In this document: piece by piece, positions 50,388 to 59,431 of the stretch
Layout of the letters: each line of letters opens with the position of its first letter
Position numbering within the stretch: position 1 is the stretch's first letter
Source: Schaalia suimastitidis DSM 15538
GTDB lineage: Bacteria > Actinomycetota > Actinomycetes > Actinomycetales > Actinomycetaceae
Assembly: GCF_000429105.1 (NCBI RefSeq)
Contig: NZ_AUBF01000008.1
Location: 112,393-176,392 of the forward strand
Length of the DNA stretch: 64,000 nt
Direction of reading: 5' to 3'
Program-made: the position numbers and the translations under genes
Notes under the pieces: generated by a model
Told to the model about the DNA's origin: nothing
What the model saw: the letters and a program-made list of their open reading frames with translations, nothing else
Database searches by the model: none

Positions 50388-53281
50388 GCGTTCACCTGCT
50401 CTGTGTGTTCACGCGCGTGAAGGTCAATTTCGCTGCCAAGGGTCGATACGAGGTCAAGGACCAGACCGATCACGAGGACGTAAACACCGACATCAAGCAG
50501 CATGGCGGTCGTGAAATGGATTTCGCCAAGGACACCCAAACTCCAGTCAATAGCCGTTGATTCTAAAACGGTATTGCCAGCAAGAAGTGGCAGCAAAGCC
50601 CCCAAACCGGCAAGGAAAAGACCAAAACCGAGGACACGTCCCGCGGACAGTGGCATTGCCTCGGCCAATTCGTATCGGCCACCCGCCAGGTAGCGTAGGA
50701 GGAAGGCCAATCCAGCCACAACGCCCCCAACGAAACCGCCACCTGGGCTGTTGTGCCCAATAAATAGCAGCCACACGGACAATACCAGCATCGTGTGGAA
50801 TAGCAGGTGGGTGACAACTTCCATCACTGTGGAGCGTTCACGTGGATCCAGCAAGGCAACACCGCGTAAGAAACGTGGTGTTGCTGCCGACGTGGTAGCG
50901 CGCGGCAAACTGCGGGGACTACGGCCTCGGGAACGCACATGGATAAGGGCCGCAACACCGGTGGCAATTACCAGAAGGACTGACAATTCACCCACAGTGT
51001 CCCAAGCACGAATATCCACAAGGATGACGTTGACAATGTTTTTTCCGTGACCAAAGTCCAGGGCTTCTGAAGGCATCAATGTCGCCACCGAATCGTGGAT
51101 ACGCGCCGAGGAGGCGTACAGTCCAGTGGCGACCACACCGACACCCGTCACTAACGCAAGAGCAAAGCGCCACCAGCGAGAACGTTGGAGGGGCCGGTCA
51201 GAAAAGTAGGTGGGAAGGCGCCGCAAGACGAGGACGAAGACGACAATACCTACCGCCTCGACAACGATTTGGGTCAACGCAAGGTCGGGGGCACCTTGAC
51301 TTGCCCATAGGAGCGCCACCCCAAGACCTACCGCGCCTAGGAGGATAGCGGCACGCATACGGCCTCGGGAACGAACGGTAAGAATGGCAGCTAGGACGAT
51401 GACGACGCCAATTGCGACCTGCGCAGCTGAATCAGCCCACCGGATCGCAAAGTATTGCGGCGGCGCAATGATGAATACGCCGCTCACCAGCAACACAAGG
51501 GTGACAACGATAACTGACAGGTCCCATGGCAAAGAACCGCGTTGAATAAGTCGAGTGATGCGCGCTGACACAATGTCGAGTTCGTGGATACTCCACGCAT
51601 ACAGGTCCACAAGTGCCACACGTGGCGCAAAACGTTCTTGGAGCCTTTCTACGTTCCGTCCAGCAAATGCGAGGAAGGCTCCGACGCTGAGGATCGCAGC
51701 GGTGATCAGTGCTGGCCCCCAGCCGGACCACCATACTAGGTGGGCACTTCCAGGAAGGGTGTCTGCGCCAAATGGTGACAAGACGTGTTCAAGAGCTGTG
51801 GGAAATAGACCAATTAACGCACCGCTTGCTAATAGAACAATCATGAGCACCATCAATGTGGGGGTGCGTGTGCATTTATGCGCGGCGATGACACTGCCCT
51901 TGACTGATGTGGTGCGGCAAATATCTTCGTCATCTGGCAGTGGCCGCGTCCCAAAAGCTCCCCACCATGCACGCCATGCGTAGGCAACGGTAAGCGTCGA
52001 ACCTAGTGCAACGGCGACCAAGACCAGCACATCGGCCCACGGTGTTGCCTGTGTCCACGCTGCTCCACTTCCGTGTAACAGTGCGCTAATCAGTGCTTCT
52101 TTGCCTAGGTAGCCTGTTGTCAGCGGGATACCTGCCATCGACGCCAATGCCACAGCACCCGCCGCAGCCAGGACAGGTTTGCGTCTGCCGACACCACTGA
52201 GGCGACGCCAGTCGCGCCTACCGGTTGCCTGTTCGATGGCCCCCACGGTAAGGAATAGGGCCGATTTGAAGGTGGCGTGGGATACCAACATGACCAAACC
52301 TGCCGTCATGGCAGCGGCACTCCCCTGTGCGATGGTGGCGATAATCAGGCCGAGTTGAGATACGGTGCCGTGGGCTAGAAGCAATTTCAGGTCGTATTGT
52401 CGTAGTGCGCGCAGTGCCCCTAGGCACATGGTGACAAGACCGAAGATCACTAAGACTGGACTAAATGCTGGGACCTGAACGAAACCTGGTGTGAGGCGGG
52501 CAATGAGGTAAACTCCTGCTTTCACCATCGCTGCAGCGTGCAGATAGGCCGACACGGGTGTGGGGGCTGTCATTGCGCCGGGCAGCCAAAAGTGGAAAGG
52601 GAGTTGAGCTGATTTGGAGAGGGCACCCGCCAAGACGAGGAAGGTAGCGACGATCACCAATGGGGAGGATGTGTCAAGGGTGCCGTTGGCTGCGTTGGCA
52701 ACCAGGATGCTGATCCTGTAGGAACCTCCGGGCGCCTCGGCCAGCATAATGAGTCCGGCAAACATTGCTAATGCGCCCGACGAGGTCAGCAGTAGGGCCT
52801 GGCGTGCGGCGAGGCGCGCGGGGCGACGTTCGTGGTGGTGGCCGATGAGCAGGTACGACAGGATCGACGTCGCTTCCCAGAAGGTGTACAGCACCATCGT
52901 GTGATCTGCTAAGACGAGGCCAAACATGACGCCAGCAAAGAGGGTGAATATTGAGGCAAAGCGCCGCAGGCCGACCGAGGCGTCGGTGAAGTAGGCGCTG
53001 GCGTACAGCAGGACGATTGCGCCCACGCCACCCACGATAAGACTCATCACCCAACCAAGCAGATCCATTTTCAAGCTGATGGTCAGGGCAAGTCCGGGGA
53101 TCCACGTCCACGTGTTGGTGATACTTCCGCCTGCCATTATGGTGGGGCTGTGCCATAGGGCGTAAATCAGGGCTGAAGCGGGGATGGCTGCGAGGATGGC
53201 CAGTGCGCGACGACCCATTGCATCCACAAGTGCAGGGGCGATGATCGCGGCACACAGGTGGGCAGCGATCACGGCGAACAT
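50384..53281 (-). CDS. mrpA: Mrp antiporter subunit A fused to subunit B
   Basis: 965 residues. NuoL-like domain (H-A-A-A-M-V-K-A-G-V-Y near 250 and L-L-L-A-H-G-T-V-S-Q-L-G near 315), the MrpA C-terminal part with R-S-R-G-R-M-R-A-A, then the complete MrpB domain (G-H-N-S-P-G-G-G-F-V-G-G near 860). Such A-B fusions are usual in one branch of mrp operons, so the absence of a separate mrpB is not a loss. GGAG precedes ATG 53281. Expels Na+ (and other monovalent cations) in exchange for H+. Confidence 0.93.
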   Translation of the reverse strand: MFAVIAAHLCAAIIAPALVDAMGRRALAILAAIPASALIYALWHSPTIMAGGSITNTWTWIPGLALTISLKMDLLGWVMSLIVGGVGAIVLLYASAYFTDASVGLRRFASIFTLFAGVMFGLVLADHTMVLYTFWEATSILSYLLIGHHHERRPARLAARQALLLTSSGALAMFAGLIMLAEAPGGSYRISILVANAANGTLDTSSPLVIVATFLVLAGALSKSAQLPFHFWLPGAMTAPTPVSAYLHAAAMVKAGVYLIARLTPGFVQVPAFSPVLVIFGLVTMCLGALRALRQYDLKLLLAHGTVSQLGLIIATIAQGSAAAMTAGLVMLVSHATFKSALFLTVGAIEQATGRRDWRRLSGVGRRKPVLAAAGAVALASMAGIPLTTGYLGKEALISALLHGSGAAWTQATPWADVLVLVAVALGSTLTVAYAWRAWWGAFGTRPLPDDEDICRTTSVKGSVIAAHKCTRTPTLMVLMIVLLASGALIGLFPTALEHVLSPFGADTLPGSAHLVWWSGWGPALITAAILSVGAFLAFAGRNVERLQERFAPRVALVDLYAWSIHELDIVSARITRLIQRGSLPWDLSVIVVTLVLLVSGVFIIAPPQYFAIRWADSAAQVAIGVVIVLAAILTVRSRGRMRAAILLGAVGLGVALLWASQGAPDLALTQIVVEAVGIVVFVLVLRRLPTYFSDRPLQRSRWWRFALALVTGVGVVATGLYASSARIHDSVATLMPSEALDFGHGKNIVNVILVDIRAWDTVGELSVLLVIATGVAALIHVRSRGRSPRSLPRATTSAATPRFLRGVALLDPRERSTVMEVVTHLLFHTMLVLSVWLLFIGHNSPGGGFVGGVVAGLAFLLRYLAGGRYELAEAMPLSAGRVLGFGLFLAGLGALLPLLAGNTVLESTAIDWSLGVLGEIHFTTAMLLDVGVYVLVIGLVLDLVSTLGSEIDLHAREHTEQVNA

Positions 53282-53559
53282 TACGGCTCCAGTCAGGGAT
53301 GGGAGTCGGACGGAACTTTGTTATCTTTTAACAATAATGGAATCCGCGTCTTTGTGCGCTTTCAACACAAATCTCACCTCGCATGTGACACGACTCCAGT
53401 GAGCACATGTCCTTCATGTGGGTCGTGGTCGATAAGTGCTGCTGCCCCAAGAAACGACGCCACCGATTGGACAGGTCCATACCACTGCACTGCGCCTAGT
53501 CAACGCTATGCGTGGGACAATGGAGCGGTACCGTTATTCAGCTATCGACTGGAGTTTGC

Positions 53560-56103
53560 ATGGCAACGCCCGTTTTGTCTGTTGTGAGCTGGGTTGTGGC
53601 ATTATTTGCCACCCTGTTTGCACTGATTGCCTTCGCGCGTGGCCTTGCCCACTTGTGGCGCCAATTTTCTTCAGGAACGCCAGAACCTGGTCGTACCCGC
53701 CCTGTATTGCGTCGAACCTGGTCGCTAGTGTGGGCTGCACTCTCTCACCGCGAATTTCGCGGCCGTCCGCTGGTGAAGGCAGCGCATTGGCTTGTGATGT
53801 TGTCCTTCCCCGTTCTTTTCCTTACGTTGACCTCGGCCTACGTGCATCTGCGTGACCCTGAGTGGGTCTTGCCGCTGCTGGGCAGTTTTGCGCCGTGGAA
53901 TTGGCTGGTGGAGTTTTTCGCGTGGGGAGGGCTCCTTGGTATTGGTGCCCTCATGTTCGTGCGGTCGCGCGAAGGCACCGGTTCGATTGCCGAGGCCGCC
54001 CTGTCCTCGCCCAATAACGCGCGCGATGCGGCCCTTCCCTCTCACGAAGCCGCCCTGTCCTCGCCCGAAGCGGCCCTTCCCTCGCCCGTTAACGCATCCG
54101 GCACCTCTGCCTCGTCATTGCCGCGCCGCGGCCAGGCCAATCGTTTGGCTTCCCGTTTCCTTGGTTCGACTCGATGGCAGGCTCTGTTTGTTGAGTGGGT
54201 CATCCTCATTGTGTGTGCCTGTGTAGTGGTCCTGCGCGCCCTCGATTATGCGCTGGTCGACATTGCGCGCACTCACGAACATGCTGCCATGTGGTGGAAT
54301 TACCCAGCGACGTGGTGGGCGGGCGAATTAATCGGCGTCGTTTCCCCCACCCCCACCGCACTTGCTAATGCCATTGTCGTGGTGTCCCTGTTGAAAATCT
54401 TGGCCTCAATGGTGTGGCTGATGGTGGTAGGTGTCCAAACGTCAATGGGTGTGGCGTGGCACCGTTTCCTGGCTGTGGTCAATATTTATACGCGCCGTAA
54501 CGCTGATGGTTCGAAGAGCCTGGGCCCAGCAGCTCCGATGCTCATTGATGGCGCTCCGGTGACAAGTCCCGACGCTTTTGACGATCTGGGCGATGACGTG
54601 CATTTAGGGGCGGGCACTGCTGCGGATCTGTCATGGAAAGATCGCCTTGACCTGTATACCTGCACTGAGTGTGGTCGCTGTCAGGAATTGTGTCCAGCGT
54701 GGAATACCGCCAAGCCTTTGTCGCCGAAACTCCTCGTGTTGGCTATGAGGGATCATGTGCAGTCGTTGTCGCGTTTGGAACTGCAGGAACGCGAGGTTAC
54801 CGACGCGGAGATACCCGGTGTTGGGGGTCTTGACAGGCTCGCGCAGATGGAACAAGACGGCACGATGCTGCTGGAAAAGGGCGCTGAGCCTACACCTCAC
54901 AGTATGGATTTGCTTGATATTTTGTCGGTGTCGGGCACCAGTGGTCCGCAAGGGGCTGCTGACGTTTTTACTGATCTTGTCCCGCATGTGGTCAGTGAAG
55001 AGGCACTGTGGGATTGCACGATGTGTGGAGCCTGCGTTGACCAGTGTCCGGTGGATATTGAACATATTGACCACGTCCTTGACTTGCGTCGCCACCGTGT
55101 CCTGATGGAGGCAGCATTTCCGCGGGAACTGGGACGTGCCTTCCGCGGTATGGAATCCAAAGCAAATCCGTATAACCAGCCAGCACGTAAACGCATGGAA
55201 TGGGCCAAAGGCTTAGATTTCGAGGTTCCTGTCATTGGGGTGGATATTGAATCTGCTGAAGATGTCGATTGGCTGTTCTGGGTGGGATGCGCTGGGGCAT
55301 TTGATGACCGAGGCCGCGCCACCTCTGCTGCCGTTGCTGAGCTGCTGCATATTGCGGGCGTGTCATTTGCTGTATTGGGTTCTGGCGAGTCCTGCACAGG
55401 TGATGCGGCTCGGCGTGCCGGTAATGAGCCGCTATTCCAAATGCTTGCTGCTGCGGCTATTGACACACTGAATGATGCGAAGGTTCAACGCATTGTGGTG
55501 AGCTGCGCTCACTGTTTTAATACGATTGCTGGAGAGTTTCCGGAGCTTGGTGGCCGCTTTGACGTGGTCCACCACACGCAGTTGCTTAACCGTTTAGTGC
55601 GTGAAGGGCGCCTGACACCCCTTGCGCCATCTGCTGGTGACGCCTCGCCAACTGTCACGTACCACGATCCTTGCTACTTGGGTCGTCACAATGAAGTGTA
55701 TGAACCGCCTCGTGAATTGGTGGGTGCTTTGCCGGGTGTGACCCTGGTGGAAATGCCTCGTAATCGTGAGCGCGCCATGTGTTGTGGTGCTGGTGGTGCG
55801 CATGCGTGGTTTGAGGAAACCCGTGGGGTGCGCATTGCTGATGCGCGTATTGTCGAGGCGGCTCAAACCGGTGCTGATATTGTTGCCACAGGCTGCCCCT
55901 TCTGTTCGCAGATGCTAGGGTCTGCGACTGGTTCGTCAGTTGGTTTGACGCCTGAGGCAGGTCTTCCGGACGTGGCGCTAGGTGAAGACGATGCTGATCC
56001 AGCACGCTCTGCATCGGGTGGAGGATCTGGTCACCCATTGCCTGAGGTCAAGGATGTTGCCGTGATGCTTCTGGAATCAGTGAAACGAGGCGCACAACAG
56101 TAG
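53560..56103 (+). CDS. Membrane-bound Fe-S reductase, Rv0338c-like
   Basis: 847 residues. Five or six N-terminal spans (nitrate-reductase-gamma-like haem domain), then two 4Fe-4S clusters, C368-x2-C-x2-C-x3-C-P and C486-x2-C-x2-C-x3-C-P, and two CCG domains (V-G-C-A-G-A-F-D and later M-C-C-G-A-G-G), the HdrD-like arrangement. Electron partners are unknown; the family is thought to couple quinones to low-potential carriers. Between spans three and four is a loop with four copies of a seven-residue repeat. ATG 53560 with GGAG upstream. Confidence 0.9.
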   Translation: MATPVLSVVSWVVALFATLFALIAFARGLAHLWRQFSSGTPEPGRTRPVLRRTWSLVWAALSHREFRGRPLVKAAHWLVMLSFPVLFLTLTSAYVHLRDPEWVLPLLGSFAPWNWLVEFFAWGGLLGIGALMFVRSREGTGSIAEAALSSPNNARDAALPSHEAALSSPEAALPSPVNASGTSASSLPRRGQANRLASRFLGSTRWQALFVEWVILIVCACVVVLRALDYALVDIARTHEHAAMWWNYPATWWAGELIGVVSPTPTALANAIVVVSLLKILASMVWLMVVGVQTSMGVAWHRFLAVVNIYTRRNADGSKSLGPAAPMLIDGAPVTSPDAFDDLGDDVHLGAGTAADLSWKDRLDLYTCTECGRCQELCPAWNTAKPLSPKLLVLAMRDHVQSLSRLELQEREVTDAEIPGVGGLDRLAQMEQDGTMLLEKGAEPTPHSMDLLDILSVSGTSGPQGAADVFTDLVPHVVSEEALWDCTMCGACVDQCPVDIEHIDHVLDLRRHRVLMEAAFPRELGRAFRGMESKANPYNQPARKRMEWAKGLDFEVPVIGVDIESAEDVDWLFWVGCAGAFDDRGRATSAAVAELLHIAGVSFAVLGSGESCTGDAARRAGNEPLFQMLAAAAIDTLNDAKVQRIVVSCAHCFNTIAGEFPELGGRFDVVHHTQLLNRLVREGRLTPLAPSAGDASPTVTYHDPCYLGRHNEVYEPPRELVGALPGVTLVEMPRNRERAMCCGAGGAHAWFEETRGVRIADARIVEAAQTGADIVATGCPFCSQMLGSATGSSVGLTPEAGLPDVALGEDDADPARSASGGGSGHPLPEVKDVAVMLLESVKRGAQQ
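53992..54087 (+). repeat. 21-bp repeat, four copies, inside the Fe-S reductase gene
   Basis: Encodes E-A-A-L-S-S-P, D-A-A-L-P-S-H, E-A-A-L-S-S-P and E-A-A-L-P-S-P, with a four-residue spacer N-N-A-R after the first. In frame, so copy-number changes would only lengthen or shorten the loop. Confidence 0.85.
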
Positions 56104-56220
56104 TCGCGGCGTCTGGCGCCCAGCGCGGATATCGCACCGTTGCAGGACTCAATTACGTACAAGCATTGTCCCACATTGGTTTTACGCCCTTTGCTGTGCG
56201 CCGCACCAGATACCGTGAAA

Positions 56221-56255
56221 TAGGCGGGTTCTGTATGGATTACCCCACCTGCCTA
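56221..56255. terminator. Weak hairpin between convergent genes
   Basis: TAGGCGGGT pairs with ACCTGCCTA (one G-U) across a 17-base loop, between the Fe-S reductase and the oxidoreductase gene. Confidence 0.35.
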
Positions 56256-56295
56256 TGCCGCAGGGTGACACTGTCGGCATGTTGTGCAAGTCGTA

Positions 56296-57384
56296 TTAGT
56301 CGTAACTTAAGTTGATGCGTTCACGTACCTGATCCATCAACTGCATCACCTGGAGGGTATCAGTCCAGGGCATAACCGAGGATTGTGTCAAACCTGCGGT
56401 AATGCAGCGTGCCACTTCAGCGGCCTCGTATTGGAAACCACCGTCAACGGTGGCGTCCCACGACGTGATGTCACCATAAGACCCTGCTTCAGGGAATTGA
56501 CGCAAGCGGATTTGGCCTGGCCGGTAGAACTGTTGAGGCATTTCAATGGCACCCCATTCGCAGACGACTTCTGCTGCGGTGGCGCTACGCCCGTCAAGGT
56601 TTGCAGTTGCAGTAGCCAAGGCGCCGGCCCCTTCGAAGATGGCTGCGACCTGAGCGTCAACATCGGCCTGGGTCATATGTGCTGACGCGGCACAAAGGCG
56701 CGTGGTGTTTCCCAGGACGCTTTGTATGAACGAGATGGGGTAGACACCAAGGTCAAGGAGCGACCCGCCACCAAGTTCTTTCTCGGTCAGTCGTGGTACG
56801 TGGCGCAGAGCTTGGCCGTGGTCAGCGTGGACGGTGACGACTTGGCCAAGTGCCCCCGCATCAAGGATGCCTTGCATGAGTGTGTGTTGCGGCAGGTGGC
56901 GTGTCCACATGGCTTCCATAAGGAATGTACCTGCCTCGCGTGCGGCGGTGAGGACACGCTGTGTTTGTGCGCTGTCCATCATGAAAGGTTTTTCAACGAG
57001 GAGTGCTTTACCTGCCTCGATGGCCATATGTGCGAGTTCTTCGTGATACGGGTGGATGACCGCGACATAAACAGCGTCGACCTGATCATTGGTCAGCAAT
57101 TCCTGGTAGGAACCGTAGGCAGAGGCAATATTGTGAGCTGCTGCGAATGCTTGGGCACGATCGGTGTCGCGGGCGGCAACAGCAACAACGGTGGATCGAG
57201 TGTGTGCTGGGACGTCACGTGCGAAGGTATGAGCAATACCGCCCGCACCGAGTATGCCCCACCGAAGCGGCGGCGCCGTCATCGGGTCGAGGATGTGGGC
57301 GTCTGCCCAGGGGTGGCCACCTGGCAAAAGGTCAGCCATGGCCTCGGGAATAGGGGGAAGATCAGCGTGAGACTTCAGTGTCAT
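56296..57384 (-). CDS. Gfo/Idh/MocA family oxidoreductase
   Basis: 362 residues. N-terminal Rossmann domain with W-G-I-L-G-A-G-G-I-A-H-T-F and V-E-K-P-F (conserved Lys and cis-Pro), C-terminal alpha/beta domain with G-G-S-L-L-D-L-G-V-Y-P. Oxidises or reduces a sugar or inositol derivative with NAD(P). ATG 57384 begins MTLKSHADLPP; the open frame above it is only the 32-bp repeat translated. No sugar genes adjacent, so the substrate is unknown. Confidence 0.87.
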   Translation of the reverse strand: MTLKSHADLPPIPEAMADLLPGGHPWADAHILDPMTAPPLRWGILGAGGIAHTFARDVPAHTRSTVVAVAARDTDRAQAFAAAHNIASAYGSYQELLTNDQVDAVYVAVIHPYHEELAHMAIEAGKALLVEKPFMMDSAQTQRVLTAAREAGTFLMEAMWTRHLPQHTLMQGILDAGALGQVVTVHADHGQALRHVPRLTEKELGGGSLLDLGVYPISFIQSVLGNTTRLCAASAHMTQADVDAQVAAIFEGAGALATATANLDGRSATAAEVVCEWGAIEMPQQFYRPGQIRLRQFPEAGSYGDITSWDATVDGGFQYEAAEVARCITAGLTQSSVMPWTDTLQVMQLMDQVRERINLSYD

Positions 57385-57413
57385 GCCCCTATCCTGCCAC
57401 CTCCCTTTCTTCG

Positions 57414-57541
57414 GCGCGAGGCAGAACGCAGGTCGCACAACCAACGCGCGAGGCGAAACACAAGCCTCACGACAAACGCACGAGGCGGAACACAGGTCGC
57501 ACGACTCACGCGCGAGGCAGAACGCAGACCGCACGATTAGT
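57414..57541. repeat. 32-bp tandem repeat, four copies
   Basis: Units begin at 57414, 57446, 57478 and 57510, each opening GCGCGAGGC or GCACGAGGC and continuing with -AACGCAGG/CACAGG-TCGCAC-like words. Fills the gap between the oxidoreductase start and the lactate permease; the last unit contains the permease stop codon. Confidence 0.85.
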
Positions 57542-59201
57542 GTGCGATAAGGAATCCCAGCACGCCGATGGACGCGAGGAACGTAATCACGCCCAGTAGC
57601 GTCACCAAGCCCAAAGAATAGGGCGCAGCTTTACGCAGCAACTCCGATTCCAAGCCCTCCTGCTTGACCGCAGTGGCGGCAATAGCAAGGTTTTGTGGGC
57701 TCACAATCTTTCCGGTACCGCCACCGATTTCGTTGACTGCTAGGAGCAGTTGTGGGCTCAGGCCCGCCTGTTGAGCCGCTGCGGAATGCAGATTAGCGAA
57801 GAGTGCGCCAGCAGAGGTAGCTGATCCAGTCACCGCCGTACCAAGCCATCCAAGGAATGGGGCGAAGAAGGCGAAGGCGGCGCCGGTTGTGGCGAGCCAT
57901 GTGCCAATTGCCACCGTTTGGCCCGAGAAATTCATGGTGTAGGCAAGGGCCATCACGCACGCGATGGTAAAGATTGCGGTTTTCAGGCTCGACAAGGTCG
58001 TGCCAAGGGTGGCAATACCTTGCCGAATAGTGAATGGAAAAAGGCCACCGGAACTTGTCGAAGCATACACCAGTGTCACCACTATGCCTGCAAACAGCAG
58101 CATCGTCCCAGGTGACGACAGCGAGGAGAGCACGAAAATCGTGTCCTTTGAGACTTCGCCAGCAACCGTACCGATGTTGCCGTCAAGGCCGGGCCATGGA
58201 ATTGGCAGATCGGTGGATTTGAGGGCCGCTGGAATATCCCAGCCGATGCGCCATAGCTTCGCAACAGCGAAAACAGAGACGACGAAAATATACGGCAGCA
58301 AAGCCAATCCAATACGTGCAGGGCTGATTTTCATGCGCGCAGTGTCAGTTTCTGAGCGTTGCTCCTCAGGCGTTGGGGGACGCCACACCACCAGAAGCAA
58401 CCCAGTGAGAACAAAGGAAATCAACGAGGCCACCACAGCTGTCAGCTCAAAAGAGATGAAGTGAGCGGTGATGAAGTGTCCCGCTCCCATACCCGCCCCG
58501 GAAACGAGGGCTGCTGGCCATAACTGGCGGACTCCTCGCGCCCCGTCGAACATCGCAAGTAAGAGGAACGGAATAATGAGGAAGAAAATCGGGGTGATGC
58601 GGGTACTTGTGGAGGTGAGGACCTCGGTGGTCACGCCGCCCAGTCGTGCGGTGGTAATCATGGGGATTGCCATGGCACCGAATGCGACATTGAGGCTATT
58701 GCCGACCATGGTGGCAAGGGCAGCTTTCAATGGGGACAGTCCCAGTGCCAGCAACATGGCGCAGGTAATGGCAACGGGTGCACCGAAACCTGCCAGACCT
58801 TCCAGCATTCCGCAGAAGCAGAAGGAGATCAGCAGGGCTTGAACGCGAAGGTCTCCTTTACCGACTAGGGAAAAGATCGTGCGCACGTCGGCTGCTCGAC
58901 CTGAGGCTTCAGTAATGTTGTAGAGCCACACCGCTGCAACAACAATGTAACAAATGACGAGGAGGCCAAATACTGCGCCTTGACTTGCCGACAAAAGCGA
59001 CAGCGAAAGCGGCATTTTTAAAGCAAAACCTGCTACAGCTAACGCCACTGCAAGGGAACCAATGGCACACCAGTGAGTGGCAATCTTAAATACGCCCAGC
59101 ATGACGAAGAAAACGAGAAGCGGCAATAGCGCCAAAAGTGCCGTGATGGGTAGTGAATCGGCCACTGCCGTAGTGCTCGGGGCAAAAAGTGTAGGTAGCA
59201 C
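57537..59201 (-). CDS. lldP: L-lactate permease, LctP/LldP family
   Basis: 554 residues, 12-14 spans. Family marks: G-L-A-G-F-G-A-P-V-A-I-T (about 144), L-G-W-L-G-T-A-V-T-G-S-A-T-S-A (about 435) and G-G-G-T-G-K-I-V-S-P-Q-N near 495. Imports L-lactate (and related 2-hydroxy acids) with protons. GTG 59201 follows AGGGAG. L-lactate could be a downstream product of the L-lactaldehyde made in rhamnose breakdown, but there is no physical link. Confidence 0.92.
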   Translation of the reverse strand: MLPTLFAPSTTAVADSLPITALLALLPLLVFFVMLGVFKIATHWCAIGSLAVALAVAGFALKMPLSLSLLSASQGAVFGLLVICYIVVAAVWLYNITEASGRAADVRTIFSLVGKGDLRVQALLISFCFCGMLEGLAGFGAPVAITCAMLLALGLSPLKAALATMVGNSLNVAFGAMAIPMITTARLGGVTTEVLTSTSTRITPIFFLIIPFLLLAMFDGARGVRQLWPAALVSGAGMGAGHFITAHFISFELTAVVASLISFVLTGLLLVVWRPPTPEEQRSETDTARMKISPARIGLALLPYIFVVSVFAVAKLWRIGWDIPAALKSTDLPIPWPGLDGNIGTVAGEVSKDTIFVLSSLSSPGTMLLFAGIVVTLVYASTSSGGLFPFTIRQGIATLGTTLSSLKTAIFTIACVMALAYTMNFSGQTVAIGTWLATTGAAFAFFAPFLGWLGTAVTGSATSAGALFANLHSAAAQQAGLSPQLLLAVNEIGGGTGKIVSPQNLAIAATAVKQEGLESELLRKAAPYSLGLVTLLGVITFLASIGVLGFLIAH

Positions 59202-59431
59202 GCTAACTCCCTGTTTTCCGCATGGGCGGGTTGTCGACGGACTGCTTGTGACCTGAGACTATCGAGGTTCACCGAAAATTGTAAGAGGCGACCATCTTTG
59301 CCTGTCAGGCGTTTAGTCGCTGCGGATGTCAACCAACGGGCAGTATGGTTATTAACAAAACATACGCGCGTATCACACACATATGAGCTGACATGCTGTC
59401 GTTTCCAAGTAGCGATGAGGAGAAAAGCTGG

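Noticed and set aside
56104..56295. Possible small RNA between the Fe-S reductase and the oxidoreductase
   Set aside because: Only a weak hairpin is visible; no promoter-like sequence supports a separate transcript.
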